This document shows, one piece after another, positions 44,855 to 54,831 of a DNA stretch of 64,000 nucleotides (the stretch's first letter is position 1; the number at the start of each line of letters is the position of its first letter). Position numbers and translations under genes: made by a program. Source of the stretch: Chitinophaga pinensis (GTDB lineage Bacteria; Bacteroidota; Bacteroidia; UKL13-3); NCBI GenBank assembly GCA_945861965.1, contig CAMAWM010000004.1, forward strand, positions 32,403-96,402. The letters run 5' to 3'. The notes beneath the pieces are model-generated. The model was given only the letters and a program-made list of their open reading frames with translations, was not told where the DNA came from and searched no databases.

Positions 44855-45757
44855 ATGATAAAAATAGTAAAAGAATTCAGCGAAAATTCATTTGAATGGA
44901 TTGATTTAACTGCACCAACCGAAGAGGAATTAACAGGACTTGCTGCAAAATACAATCTTCCTGAAACTGCTCTAAAAGATTGTTTGCAGCCCGACCACTT
45001 ACCCAAATTCGAACCGTTTGAAAACGTTAGTTTTATTATTGTTAGAAATTTCGACAGCAATTGCCCAATCGATTCTGACAGCATTCAGCAACTCACTCGT
45101 AAAATTGCAATATTTTATTCAGATGCTTTTCTAATTACTGTTCACAGAAGCGAGTCGAATGCAATAAAAAATACTACTGAAAGATATTTGCAAAAAAATA
45201 TAGGCAAAAACCCTTTCGACATTATTTGCAAAATAATGAAAGAGGCGCTTGAGACTTACGAAACGCCATTAAATGCATTGGATAAAGAAACTGATTTTTA
45301 CGAAAACAGAATTTTTTTAAAGAAAAGAATTCCCGATTTGTTAAAGAAACTTTATCTGATGAAACGCAAAGCGTATATTTTCAAACGATTGTTTAGTCTT
45401 AATAAATCTGTAATTGAACAGATGGTTTATAATCGCAATCGCAATACATTTTACGAAGACATGAAAGATTATTACATTAGAATTGATACCATAAACGAAG
45501 AGGTTTTTGATAGCATCAATAGTTTATTGAATATTTATATTTCATTGTCATCGCAAAAAACAAACGAGGTGATGCGAGTGCTAACAGCTTTTTCAGCTTT
45601 CTTTTTGCCTTTAACTTTTATTGTTGGGGTATATGGAATGAATTTCGATTACATGCCCGAATTAAAACAGGCTTATGGGTATCCAACCGTTTTGGTTAGC
45701 ATGTTGGTATTAACCATTATAATTTACCAATGGTTTAAACGCAAAGGTTGGATGTAA
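44855..45757 (+). CDS. corA: CorA-family magnesium/cobalt transporter
   Basis: A 300-residue inner-membrane ion channel. The long N-terminal cytoplasmic domain (about 1-240) forms the funnel; two helices lie at the C-terminus. Between them is the selectivity signature YGMN (residues 260-263) within FIVGVYGMNFDYMPE. MRVLTAFSAFFLPLTFIVG is the first helix. The C-terminal positive end (WFKRKGWM) is as expected. It would carry Mg2+ (and Co2+ or Ni2+) into the cell. The gene stands alone, on the plus strand, between the 44-kb scar and the ispF gene. Confidence 0.94.
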   Translation: MIKIVKEFSENSFEWIDLTAPTEEELTGLAAKYNLPETALKDCLQPDHLPKFEPFENVSFIIVRNFDSNCPIDSDSIQQLTRKIAIFYSDAFLITVHRSESNAIKNTTERYLQKNIGKNPFDIICKIMKEALETYETPLNALDKETDFYENRIFLKKRIPDLLKKLYLMKRKAYIFKRLFSLNKSVIEQMVYNRNRNTFYEDMKDYYIRIDTINEEVFDSINSLLNIYISLSSQKTNEVMRVLTAFSAFFLPLTFIVGVYGMNFDYMPELKQAYGYPTVLVSMLVLTIIIYQWFKRKGWM

Positions 45758-45772
45758 AATTTGAATGGATAA

Positions 45773-46246
45773 TTAATCTTTTAAAAGCAATACAACGGCA
45801 TAAGCAGTAATTCCCTCTTCTCGACCAATAAATCCCATTTTTTCATTCGTTGTTGCTTTGATGCTAACGTTGTCTAAACTTGTTTTACAAATGTTTGAAA
45901 TTACGTTTCGCATGTCATCAACATGAGAAATTATTTTGGGATTTTGCAACACAACTGTGCTATCCATGTTTCCAACTTTGTATCCTTTGTTTTGAACTAA
46001 TTCAAACACTTTTTCTAAAAGAATTTTACTATCAATATTCTTGAATGAATTATCTGTATCTGGAAAATGTTTGCCAATATCGCCCAATGCTAAAGCGCCC
46101 AACATGGCATCGCAAATGGCGTGAAGCAACACATCCGCATCGCTGTGTCCAACAATTCCTTTCTCTGCATCAATTTTAATTCCGCCAAGCCAAAATTCTC
46201 GACCTGTTGCCAATTGATGAACATCAAAACCAAATCCTATTTTCAT
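45773..46246 (-). CDS. ispF: 2-C-methyl-D-erythritol 2,4-cyclodiphosphate synthase
   Basis: Catalyses ring closure of CDP-ME 2-phosphate to MEcPP in the non-mevalonate isoprenoid pathway; cytoplasmic trimer. 157 residues, normal length. Metal-binding residues are D8 and H10 in GFDVHQL and H42 in the block [19 protein letters not shown], where H34 also lies. [13 protein letters not shown] and the C-terminal [17 protein letters not shown] are the other conserved parts. The product path leads to the isoprenoids used by UppS (17.1-17.8 kb) and by the GGGP synthase-like protein (60.0 kb). Confidence 0.96.
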   Translation of the reverse strand: MKIGFGFDVHQLATGREFWLGGIKIDAEKGIVGHSDADVLLHAICDAMLGALALGDIGKHFPDTDNSFKNIDSKILLEKVFELVQNKGYKVGNMDSTVVLQNPKIISHVDDMRNVISNICKTSLDNVSIKATTNEKMGFIGREEGITAYAVVLLLKD

Positions 46247-46309
46247 TGAAAGTGTTAAATTTAAAATTAGAAACTCAGCATTCGAATTTCGTAAATAATT
46301 TTGAGTTTA

Positions 46310-47569
46310 TTATTTTTTGTTAGGCGCGTCATCCTTTTGTTGCACAAAAGCATCAAAATCAAAAATCAAAGTGAAACGCAAAGTGTTTTCTAACGGATGT
46401 CGTTGCTGAAATGGCCAAAGGTATGCAACGTCTAAACCAAACACATTGTATCTTAATCCCATTCCCATTGTCAAATACCTGCGGTTCCCTTTTTCAAATG
46501 GCTCGTGAAAATATCCTGCTCTTAAGGCAAATTGTTTTTCATACCAATATTCTATTCCAGCCGAAATATTTATTTCTTTTAACTCTTCGCTAGCTCCTCC
46601 TGGTGCGTCATAAAATGATTGAACCATTCCTTGCACTACAGGCACATTTGGATTCATTCCTTTCACAATTACTTTTTCGTTGTTATAAATAGAATCCGTT
46701 CTTCCATCCGAACCTTTTAAATAATATGGATTTGTAGGAACCATTAATTTATTTATATCAAAAAGCAATGCAATGCTGTTGTATTTATCTATTTCGACAT
46801 TTGCATAAGTTCCTAATCTTAAATTAATGGGAATAAAATTTTCGTATTGAGCAGATGAGTAGGTAATTTTTGATCCAATATTTGAGATAACTGCACCAAT
46901 TCCGTAATCCACTTTATAGTTAGCTCCTTGGTATTTAATTTTTGTTTTGTTTTTGTAATAGGCGCTAATATTTCCAGCATACGAAACGCCAGGTTCAATT
47001 CCAGATCCTGTTGATGTTTGATTAAATCCACCAGCAAGGTTTGAATAAATATAACGAAACGAAACACCCAAAGAAAAATTTTCAGATAGTTTTGTAGCGT
47101 AACCAGCGTCTAATGCAAATTCGTTTGGATTCCATATTCCAGTGCTGTTTCCGGTTTGGTCTGTAAATTGAATTTCGCCCAAAGAAAAAAATCGAAGCGA
47201 TCCGGAAATCGCAGATTGTTCACTAATTTTATAATAACCGCTCAAATATGACAATGCAATATCAGGCACCAAAACACGAAGCCAAGGAGTATATGAAATA
47301 CTTAATGCGCCTTTTTTTTCGTTAAAAGGGGCTTTTGCTAAATTCCAGTGCATTGCATTTACATCGTTTGGCATTGCAGCGCCTGCTTCGCCCATTCCGC
47401 CTGCTCGCGAATCAGGACAGATTAATAAAAAAGGAACAGCCGTTGTAATTGAATTCTGCCCGTTATTTAAATCCTCGGTTGTAATTGTTCTTGTTTGCGC
47501 CCATGCAGTGTGAATGCCTGAATAAGCAAACATAAAAACTTGAAGTATTGTAATTGAAAAATATCTCAT
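46310..47569 (-). CDS. porV: Type IX secretion system outer-membrane protein PorV
   Basis: A 419-residue outer-membrane barrel of the FadL-like PorV family. The signal peptide ends near TAWAQ. The mature N-terminal region ITTAVPFLLICPDSRAGGMGEAGAAMPNDVNAMHWNLAK is the signature of PorV (LptO), with the conserved P-D-x-R-x-G-G-M-G-x-A. PorV shuttles folded cargo from the SprA translocon to the attachment complex, where the sorting domain is removed. This is the only T9SS component in the window, next to scattered cargo genes. The barrel ends in FDFDAFVQ with a charged tail (DDAPNKK). Confidence 0.93.
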   Translation of the reverse strand: MRYFSITILQVFMFAYSGIHTAWAQTRTITTEDLNNGQNSITTAVPFLLICPDSRAGGMGEAGAAMPNDVNAMHWNLAKAPFNEKKGALSISYTPWLRVLVPDIALSYLSGYYKISEQSAISGSLRFFSLGEIQFTDQTGNSTGIWNPNEFALDAGYATKLSENFSLGVSFRYIYSNLAGGFNQTSTGSGIEPGVSYAGNISAYYKNKTKIKYQGANYKVDYGIGAVISNIGSKITYSSAQYENFIPINLRLGTYANVEIDKYNSIALLFDINKLMVPTNPYYLKGSDGRTDSIYNNEKVIVKGMNPNVPVVQGMVQSFYDAPGGASEELKEINISAGIEYWYEKQFALRAGYFHEPFEKGNRRYLTMGMGLRYNVFGLDVAYLWPFQQRHPLENTLRFTLIFDFDAFVQQKDDAPNKK

Positions 47570-47724
47570 CTTTACCTTTTCGGAATTATTAATTGAATGG
47601 TTTTAATTTACCAAGAGAACGAAAATTTGATAGTAAAGTGTGTTTCGATATAATCTTTTTCTGATTTTGGATTCGCAATATAGCGTTTTTATCAATAAAT
47701 CAAACAATTAGACTTGTCCATTTT

Positions 47725-49410
47725 TTATTTTTGTAGTGCCAATTTGCTGTGTCGTTTGCTATAAAGAAAATAAATAACCAGCCCAACAGAAAGCCAAATT
47801 AGAAAGGCGGTCCAGTTTGTCCAATTTAATTGCATCATTAAATAAAAATTACTGACCATTCCCAAAACTGGAATGAGTGAAAAGTTTTTCAAATACGAAA
47901 AAACAGAAAGCACAATAAACAATAACCAAAAGGCATAGTATGAAAAATTTTGCAACAGATTAAAATTAAGAAATACTTTTTGGTCATCGTAAATTATAAA
48001 GCAATAAAAACAAACAATAAACAATAGCGGCATAATCCATTTTCCATTAAAATAAGGAACTCTAAATCCAACATGAACCTTTTTTTTATGCAGCTCCATT
48101 TGTATTACTCCAGCATTAACAAGCATAAACGCGAATAAAGTTCCAATGCTTGACAAATCAGTAACTTCCTTTAAATTCATAAACAATGCGGGAACTGCTA
48201 CCATTATTCCGGCAACAATGGTTGAAAAAGCGGGTGTTTTATATTTAGGATGAATTTTTGAAAATGCTTTTGGCAACAATCCATCGCGGCTCATACTCAT
48301 CCAAATTCGAGGTTGTCCGTTTTGAAAGACCAACAACACACTTGCCATTGCAATAACTGCACTTACAGCTACAATCCCTTTCATCCAACCTACTCCTCGT
48401 TCGCCAAAAACAAATGCAAGCGGATCTCCAACTGCTAGGTCTTTGTAATTTACCATACCGGTAAGCGTAAGAGAAATTAAAATGTAAAGCACTGTACAAA
48501 TCACCAACGATGCAATCATGGATTTTGGCAAATCGCGTCTTGGATTTTTACATTCTTCGGCTGTTGTAGCCAATGCATCAAATCCGATGTAAGCAAAAAA
48601 TACTGATGAGACGCCCTGCAATACTCCGTTCATTCCATTTGGCATAAATGGATTCCAATTATCGGGATTGACATAAAACGCACCGACAATAATTACCAAA
48701 ACAATCACCATCAATTTTATTCCTACAAAAATATTGGATGCCGTTCGAGCTTGGTGAACGCCAATATAAATTAAAGCTGAAATTGCAATGACAATTGAAA
48801 TTGCAGGCAAATCCATTATTATTTTTAAATTAAGTAGTTCGGGAGCCGTAGTCCATGCCATAAATTGTTCCTTTAATGCGGGACTTATTGGCTGTACTGT
48901 TGATTGTTTGATTAAATATTCGCTGTAACCTGCTTTTGCAGTTAGGTAATCCATACAAAAAAATTCTGGAATATGAATTTGCATTCCCGCAAGCAGAGTG
49001 GTAAAGTAATCGCTCCAACTTATCGCAACTACAATATTTCCGATTGCATATTCTACAATCAATGCCCAACCAATTATCCATGCTAACAATTCGCCAAACG
49101 ATGCGTAAGCGTAAGTATAAGCGCTTCCCGAAATAGGAATGCTAGATGCAAACTCGGCATAACTCATTGCAGAAAAAGCACAGGCAATTGCCACAAATAC
49201 AAAAAGCAAAATAACTGCTGGACCACCGCTAAAACTTGCGTTGCCGATGGTCGAAAAAATTCCGGCACCAATTATTGCAGCAATTCCCATTGCTGTTAAA
49301 TCGCGAAGGTTGAGTGTGCGATTTAATAAATGAGCCCCACTTTCTACTTTTTCACTTTCTTGTAGAATGTGCTCAACGGTTTTTTTACGGAAAAGTTGGC
49401 TTTGTTTCAA
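47725..49410 (-). CDS. APC-superfamily amino-acid permease
   Basis: A 561-residue inner-membrane transporter with about 12-14 hydrophobic segments. The consensus first helix LTAMGIAAIIGAGIFSTIG and the following SGGPAVILLFVFVAIACAFSAMSYAEFASSIPISGSAYTYAY are the classical APC entry region (GIGAGIF; A-E-x-x-S-x-x-P-x-S-G-S-x-Y). Helix 6 to 8 includes FFAYIGFDALATTAEECKNPRRDLP. The cation/amino-acid CAT subgroup is most likely. Start is TTG 49410; there is no better ATG upstream. It sits between porV and the large subtilase gene but is not clearly linked to either. Confidence 0.88.
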   Translation of the reverse strand: MKQSQLFRKKTVEHILQESEKVESGAHLLNRTLNLRDLTAMGIAAIIGAGIFSTIGNASFSGGPAVILLFVFVAIACAFSAMSYAEFASSIPISGSAYTYAYASFGELLAWIIGWALIVEYAIGNIVVAISWSDYFTTLLAGMQIHIPEFFCMDYLTAKAGYSEYLIKQSTVQPISPALKEQFMAWTTAPELLNLKIIMDLPAISIVIAISALIYIGVHQARTASNIFVGIKLMVIVLVIIVGAFYVNPDNWNPFMPNGMNGVLQGVSSVFFAYIGFDALATTAEECKNPRRDLPKSMIASLVICTVLYILISLTLTGMVNYKDLAVGDPLAFVFGERGVGWMKGIVAVSAVIAMASVLLVFQNGQPRIWMSMSRDGLLPKAFSKIHPKYKTPAFSTIVAGIMVAVPALFMNLKEVTDLSSIGTLFAFMLVNAGVIQMELHKKKVHVGFRVPYFNGKWIMPLLFIVCFYCFIIYDDQKVFLNFNLLQNFSYYAFWLLFIVLSVFSYLKNFSLIPVLGMVSNFYLMMQLNWTNWTAFLIWLSVGLVIYFLYSKRHSKLALQK

Positions 49411-49428
49411 GTGGTTTTGGCTAGCAAT

Positions 49429-52400
49429 TTATTCTAACGCTATCTTTATTGTTTTCTTCCCTTCAGCATTTTCAATTCTTAAAAAATAAATTCCTTTTTT
49501 AAGTTCCGAAGTATACATTTTTTCGCTGATGAAATTTTTAGAAGTGCTTATTTCTTTTTTCAAAATTTCTTTTCCTGCTATGTCAAGCAAGTTAAATACA
49601 ATTGTCTGTTTCAGTTCTGATACAAATTCAATATTTAAAACTTCAGTTGCTGGATTTGGAAATACTTTCAATGATTTTATTCCGCAAAGATCCTCTATAG
49701 AATTGCCGACTAAGCTAAAAGCAAAAATTTTATTATCGCCATAACAACCAATGCTTCCTCGCTCTCTAACCTGCACCGATGCTGCTCCTCCACTTCCCCA
49801 TTGAACTAAAACACTTGGCGTATTTTGTCCGTTTAAAATTGAACCACCTGTAATTATCCATGTAAATGTTGATCCCGTTTCGCCCGTTACAAAATAAGTA
49901 ACTGTATCGTTTTTATAGGCATCTCTTGATTTGAAAATTTCACTGGTTTTTGGTTTGGTCAACTTCAAAATTGTTAATGGATCTGATATTGAAAAACAAT
50001 TTAGATTATTAACTTTTACAACAAAAGTTCCCGAATCGCTGTAAACAAGTGTTTTGTTTTTTTGCCCTGTTAAATCAACTCCACCTCTCATCCATTGGTT
50101 GCTATCGTTTGCACTTGATGTAAGTGTAAAACTTCCTCCTTCACAAAACTGATTTCCTACTAACGATTTAGTCAGAGTTGCTTTTGCAGGAATGTTTCCA
50201 TTTGTTACATTTTGAATTGCTGATTGCGATTGGCAAGTGTTTGCGTCTGTTGTTCGCAAAGCGTATTTACCTGCATTCTTTACAAATAAATTTGCGTTGA
50301 TGGCTCCTGAAATCGCAACACTGTCTTTGTACCATTGGTAATTGTTTTGAATGTTTCCAATTAAAGCGGTACTGTCTCCATTGCATAAATTTAAATTTCC
50401 AGCGAAACTAACAATAGGCAATGAAGGCGACTGGTCAATTGAAATAGTTTTTGTCACACTATCGCTTCCGCTTTGGTTAGTTACCACCAATTTAATTGTA
50501 TAAACCCCAGCCGCATTAAAATACACTTTTGGTTTTTGCAAAGTTGATGTAGAAATATTTGCCCCAGTGATTGTCCAATTCCAACTTGTAGGATTATTTT
50601 CCGATGTATCGACTAAGGTTATAAATTGATTGCTACACAAATTTTGTTGTGTTGAAAATCCTGCAACTGGCGCAAACGGAACACCTGTTATATTTATATT
50701 GTCTAAAAATAAATTGTTCCCACCATCAAAATAATTTTCAAATCTCAATTTCACATTGCTGACTCCAACATAACTGTTTAGGTTTACAGTGTAACACGAA
50801 GGTCCTGTACCACCGCCACACCACACCGATGCAACTGCAGGCAAAAATGCATATTGTGATGTAAATGTTGGATCGCCAGTTCGTGTAAATGTAGCGTAAG
50901 TTCCGCTGCCATTTTCTGATTTGGTTAGCAATCTTGTCCAAGTATTTCCGCAGTTGGTAGATATACTTACAATCAACGAATCGCGATCGCTTGTAGTAAC
51001 GCGAGTATAAGCATGTTTGAAACTTAATGATGCCGATTGCATACCTCTAAAATCCAAAACAGGAGAAATTAAATAATCTCGAGTGCTTGCATTGGTATTG
51101 TCATAATTGTTAATTCCAACAACGGTATTTCCTGGCGAAGTGCCTGCAATAGTGTTCCACAATCTGAATGTTGAATCAAAATTTGGATTGTTTACCGACC
51201 AGTATTGTAAAGTAGTTGACGAAGGTTCAAAGGTTTCATTCACTGGAATTTTTAATCCTCCAATTAACATGTAATCTGTTTTGTAAATAGAATCGCTACC
51301 ACTTGCATTTGTTACTTTTAACGCTACTGAAAAAGTTCCTGCATTTTGATAAATAACTGTTGGATTTAATTGTGTAGATGTTGATGGATTTCCACCAGGG
51401 AAATACCAAATACGACTTGTCACCGAAGAAGATATATCGTTAAATGTAACGATTGTTCCGGTACAAGAAGTTCGATTAGAAACTATAAAATTTGCTGCAG
51501 GCGCTGGTGTTCTTCCGCTTAATAGTAAAGAAAAATTTTGAGGCGAATTATTGTACAAAACACTTTTATGTTTTACCTGAACAGTGTAGGTTCCAGCAGC
51601 TGGAGCGGCTATGTATATTTGTTCTACATTGTCTCTATAATTATCTCCTGTTGTAGCAGCTGTTGCAGGCAAAGCAGGATTTAAAATATACGGTTGAAAT
51701 TCCTGACTGTTTGCATTGAGTATTACACGCAAATCCAAGTCGTTCACCAACATTTTATTTGTGGGATCCAATTGATCAGTGGTTGGAGTACCAGGAATAT
51801 CTGTCCAGCAAACAGTTACTTTTAATGGAGCTATTCCATCGCTAACTATAGTGTAATTATAGGTCCCTAAATTTGCTAACGAAGCTTCAACAATCATGTT
51901 TTTATTTGAATCGCTGATGTGCTGTGCAGCTTTGTTGGTATTCATCAAACCCCAACCAAAACGATAATCTGGACCAGTTGAAGTTCCAGCTTCATCGGCT
52001 GTGTGAATGATTAATCCTTTAAGTGAAGCGGATTTCATAAATTTACCCTTCAAATTATTGAAGTGTTGTTGCAATAACAAAGCAGATCCACTTGCATTTG
52101 GTGCTGCCATCGAAGTGCCTTGGTATGTATCGTACGCAGTATTGCTTGTACTTATAGCAGAATAAACACTCAGCCCACAAGCAACAACATCGGGTTTAAT
52201 CCTTCCATCGTCTGTTGGCCCCCAACCGCTAAAACTACTCATGCTGACAGCCGAAGCTGTTGTGTATCCGTTTGAAAGTTTTCCGACTGCACCAACTGTT
52301 AAAATATTTTTGGCTGTACTATATAATGAAACGCAATCGTAAGGTCCATCTGCTGCAATGGTTAACGTAGTTTGAACCCAAGTTCCAGATTGGTCTCTTA

Positions 52401-53208
52401 TGTATTTAAGTGCGCTTCCTGAAGGTGCTTCACCACGATCATTTCCAGCCGATTTAAAAATTAAATAATTTGGATAACTATACGCAATTTGATCCCAAGA
52501 TTGTGCTTTGTCATCGTAAAATCCGAATTTATAATCTTCAACTGTACTGACATCTGCATCGCCCCACCATTCATATCTATTTAATGAAGAATTGTATTCC
52601 CAACCTGTTATTGTACCATACGAGTGGTTAGATACCAGCATTCCTGCTGCTGCTGCTGAAGTCATTTCTGAATTATCGCTATTCCATTCGTATGCTTTTA
52701 ATGTGGCTTGATAAGCTCCTCCTTTTGCATTTGCCGAAACTCCAGCTCCAATCATTGTTCCCGAAACGTGTGTTGCATGATCAACAATATTGCTTGCTCC
52801 ATCAATTTGAGTAACTCTTCCTGATAATTCTTGATGCGTAGTACGCACAGCGCCACCGTCCCAAATACCAAGGCGGTTAGTCAAACCTGAGCCTGAAAGT
52901 GAAAAACCCGATCCACCACTTGGCCAAACCAAATTTGTAGAAATTGTTTTGGCAGCTCCCAAATTGTCTGTTTTATTAAAAAGAATTTGTCCTTTTGATG
53001 TTAATCCATACAATTCTTTTATGGTTCCGTTCGATTCTGTAAAACGCATTGGATAATCTTGAAGAAACTTTGCGGCTTCTAATTTTTCAAGCGCTTGTTT
53101 ATCTTTTGCTTGCAACGGATCTTTTTTACTGATTTTATTTGTTGATTGAGCAACAATAGATGTAGTAATAATAAATGAACAAATAATAAATTGTATTCTT
53201 CTTTTCAT
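49429..53208 (-). CDS. Large secreted S8 subtilase with PKD/Ig-type repeats and type IX sorting domain
   Basis: A 1259-residue secreted protease. Signal peptide: KRRIQFIICSFIITTSIVAQ. A short prosegment and the S8 catalytic domain follow (about 100-440): the Asp in GIWDGGAV, the His in DHATHVSGTMIG (the usual HGTH reads HATH here) and the Ser in GTSMAAPNASG. A P-domain-like beta segment (TYTVQVKHKS) follows. Next come PKD-like repeats (ISSSVTSRIWYFPGGNPS and later NPTSWNWTITG), a MAM/CUB-like module (LSFKHAYTRV and NNLFLDNINITGV) and Ig-like repeats. The C-terminus (FPNPATEVLNIEF, LKKGIYFLRIEN) is a sorting domain. It is probably a surface peptidase for nutrient breakdown. Confidence 0.92.
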   Translation of the reverse strand: MKRRIQFIICSFIITTSIVAQSTNKISKKDPLQAKDKQALEKLEAAKFLQDYPMRFTESNGTIKELYGLTSKGQILFNKTDNLGAAKTISTNLVWPSGGSGFSLSGSGLTNRLGIWDGGAVRTTHQELSGRVTQIDGASNIVDHATHVSGTMIGAGVSANAKGGAYQATLKAYEWNSDNSEMTSAAAAGMLVSNHSYGTITGWEYNSSLNRYEWWGDADVSTVEDYKFGFYDDKAQSWDQIAYSYPNYLIFKSAGNDRGEAPSGSALKYIRDQSGTWVQTTLTIAADGPYDCVSLYSTAKNILTVGAVGKLSNGYTTASAVSMSSFSGWGPTDDGRIKPDVVACGLSVYSAISTSNTAYDTYQGTSMAAPNASGSALLLQQHFNNLKGKFMKSASLKGLIIHTADEAGTSTGPDYRFGWGLMNTNKAAQHISDSNKNMIVEASLANLGTYNYTIVSDGIAPLKVTVCWTDIPGTPTTDQLDPTNKMLVNDLDLRVILNANSQEFQPYILNPALPATAATTGDNYRDNVEQIYIAAPAAGTYTVQVKHKSVLYNNSPQNFSLLLSGRTPAPAANFIVSNRTSCTGTIVTFNDISSSVTSRIWYFPGGNPSTSTQLNPTVIYQNAGTFSVALKVTNASGSDSIYKTDYMLIGGLKIPVNETFEPSSTTLQYWSVNNPNFDSTFRLWNTIAGTSPGNTVVGINNYDNTNASTRDYLISPVLDFRGMQSASLSFKHAYTRVTTSDRDSLIVSISTNCGNTWTRLLTKSENGSGTYATFTRTGDPTFTSQYAFLPAVASVWCGGGTGPSCYTVNLNSYVGVSNVKLRFENYFDGGNNLFLDNINITGVPFAPVAGFSTQQNLCSNQFITLVDTSENNPTSWNWTITGANISTSTLQKPKVYFNAAGVYTIKLVVTNQSGSDSVTKTISIDQSPSLPIVSFAGNLNLCNGDSTALIGNIQNNYQWYKDSVAISGAINANLFVKNAGKYALRTTDANTCQSQSAIQNVTNGNIPAKATLTKSLVGNQFCEGGSFTLTSSANDSNQWMRGGVDLTGQKNKTLVYSDSGTFVVKVNNLNCFSISDPLTILKLTKPKTSEIFKSRDAYKNDTVTYFVTGETGSTFTWIITGGSILNGQNTPSVLVQWGSGGAASVQVRERGSIGCYGDNKIFAFSLVGNSIEDLCGIKSLKVFPNPATEVLNIEFVSELKQTIVFNLLDIAGKEILKKEISTSKNFISEKMYTSELKKGIYFLRIENAEGKKTIKIALE

Positions 53209-53222
53209 AAATTTAATCTGTA

Positions 53223-53675
53223 TTAGTTAGTTTTCATGTATTCTTTGCGTGGCATTTTGCCAAAAAGTGTGGCAGAAATAATGATTTTTTTTCCTTTCCA
53301 TACTACCCAACTAAATAATTTCAGTTCGTATTTATTGTTGCTGTCGCAGGATAATGATACTGTTTGAACGGGTTTTGCATACGATATAAAAGTTCGGCCT
53401 TTCAGCTCGTCTATCAATACTATTTTAAAATCCTTGGCGCTTAATTTCGAGTTGCAAACAATTTTTTTTTCGTCAATTCCATTAATTTCAAGCACCAAAC
53501 CATTTGCCGAAATGATACTAATATTAACTTTTCCGTTAATGTTTTCAAAATTGGATGAATCTTTTACTTTAAAAAAAATTGCGACTTGGCTGCTACGCAA
53601 ATTCACCGTTTCTTTTTGGGCATAGCCGATTGTACATAAAAATGAAAATAAAAAAACTGCAGAAATGTATTTCAT
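53223..53675 (-). CDS. Secreted small protein of unknown function
   Basis: A 150-residue protein with a signal peptide (MKYISAVFLFSFLCTIGYAQ). The mature part is hydrophilic with an alternating beta-type pattern (VAIFFKVKDSSNFENINGKV, LVLEINGIDEKKIVCNSKL, KTFISYAK-like). I do not recognise a family, and no lipobox or sorting domain is present. It is on the minus strand 14 bp before the subtilase gene, so it is co-transcribed with it and could be an accessory or inhibitor; this link is only inferred from position. Confidence 0.6.
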   Translation of the reverse strand: MKYISAVFLFSFLCTIGYAQKETVNLRSSQVAIFFKVKDSSNFENINGKVNISIISANGLVLEINGIDEKKIVCNSKLSAKDFKIVLIDELKGRTFISYAKPVQTVSLSCDSNNKYELKLFSWVVWKGKKIIISATLFGKMPRKEYMKTN

Positions 53676-53785
53676 ATAAAAGGGTCAAAAATATACTATT
53701 GATACAAATTATCAACTGATGCAATAAAGGCATTGCGTTAAAAAAATATTAATGATAATTTGCGCCAAGAAAATTTCAATAGAAA

Positions 53786-54490
53786 TTGAAAAAACAAATT
53801 CCAAATATTCTAACATCGCTCAACTTGTTTTTGGGTTGCCAATCTATTGTTGCATCCTTTAATAACGAATTGGAGCTCGCTGCAATTTTTATTGGAATAG
53901 CAGCAGTGCTTGATTTTTTTGATGGCTTTGTTGCACGTGCTTTGAATGCAACAGGCGAATTGGGAAAACAATTAGATTCATTGGCTGATGTGGTAAGTTT
54001 TGGTGTTGCACCTGGATTTATTTTTTATATGCTCAACAACAGTTGTTTTGGAAATGAAGGATTTTGTATCAATACATACTTGCCATTTTTGATTCCAATT
54101 TTTTCGGCATTACGACTAGCAAAATTTAATATTGATACACGCCAAAGCAATTCGTTTATTGGATTGCCAACTCCGGCAAATGCAATTTTCATCGCATCAA
54201 TTCCATTTATTATTTCAAACGACTTATGGAATGTTGCCTGGTTTTTTCAAAACGAATGGTTTCTTAAAATTTTCCCATTTGTGTCTGCTTATTTGCTTGT
54301 GGCAGAGTTGCCTTTATTTGCTTTAAAATTTAAAAACCTTACATGGAAAGAAAATCAAATTCGATTTGTTTTTATACTATTGGCTATTCTTAGCTTACTC
54401 GTTTTTCAGTATTTAGGAATAGCCATCAGCATAGTTATTTATATTTTATTATCGGTTTACAACAATTACAACACATCAAAAACAACATGA
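53786..54490 (+). CDS. pssA: CDP-diacylglycerol--serine O-phosphatidyltransferase
   Basis: Makes phosphatidylserine from CDP-diacylglycerol and serine, the first committed step to phosphatidylethanolamine. 234 residues with about 6-8 membrane helices. The CDP-alcohol phosphatidyltransferase motif is complete: D43-x-x-D46-G-x-x-A-R51-x8-G60-x3-D64-x3-D68 in the block LDFFDGFVARALNATGEL. N-terminal KKQIPNILTSLNLFLGCQSI is standard. The start is TTG 53786 (no ATG fits). CdsA, which supplies its substrate, is at 10.8 kb in the window. The last codons overlap the purS start by 4 bp, so the two are translationally coupled. Confidence 0.94.
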   Translation: MKKQIPNILTSLNLFLGCQSIVASFNNELELAAIFIGIAAVLDFFDGFVARALNATGELGKQLDSLADVVSFGVAPGFIFYMLNNSCFGNEGFCINTYLPFLIPIFSALRLAKFNIDTRQSNSFIGLPTPANAIFIASIPFIISNDLWNVAWFFQNEWFLKIFPFVSAYLLVAELPLFALKFKNLTWKENQIRFVFILLAILSLLVFQYLGIAISIVIYILLSVYNNYNTSKTT

Positions 54491-54738
54491 AATTTGCAGC
54501 AGAAATAAATGTGATGCCACTCAAAGCATTGCTCGATCCACAAGGAAAAGCAGTTACAGGCGCAATGAGTAACATTGGTCTTTCACAAATTGAAAACGTT
54601 AGAATAGGGAAACACATTAGTTTTGAATTAGATGCCGATGACGAAAATTCAGCAAATGAAATGGTAGATTCTGCCTGTAAAAAACTATTGGCTAATTTGG
54701 TAATGGAAAGCTATGAATTTGTTGTAAAACCTCTGTAA
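54487..54738 (+). CDS. purS: Phosphoribosylformylglycinamidine synthase subunit PurS
   Basis: An 83-residue cytoplasmic subunit of FGAM synthase, needed with PurQ and PurL for step four of purine synthesis. The fold is recognised from FAAEINVMPLKALLDPQGKA (VxxKxGVLDPQG-like block), IGLSQIENVRIGK (GxxxVxxVRxGK) and the C-terminal ANLVMESYEFVV. Length is typical (80-84). It overlaps pssA by 4 bp rather than lying in a purQL operon. The organism must have PurL and PurQ elsewhere. Start ATG 54487 is secure. Confidence 0.93.
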   Translation: MKFAAEINVMPLKALLDPQGKAVTGAMSNIGLSQIENVRIGKHISFELDADDENSANEMVDSACKKLLANLVMESYEFVVKPL

Positions 54739-54831
54739 TAATTTCGACAATTGAACACAGAATTAAATGTTAGAATAAAACATTTAAGTTAAAGTTGCTC
54801 TGCGTTTTTTTATTGAAATAAAATTTTTCGC

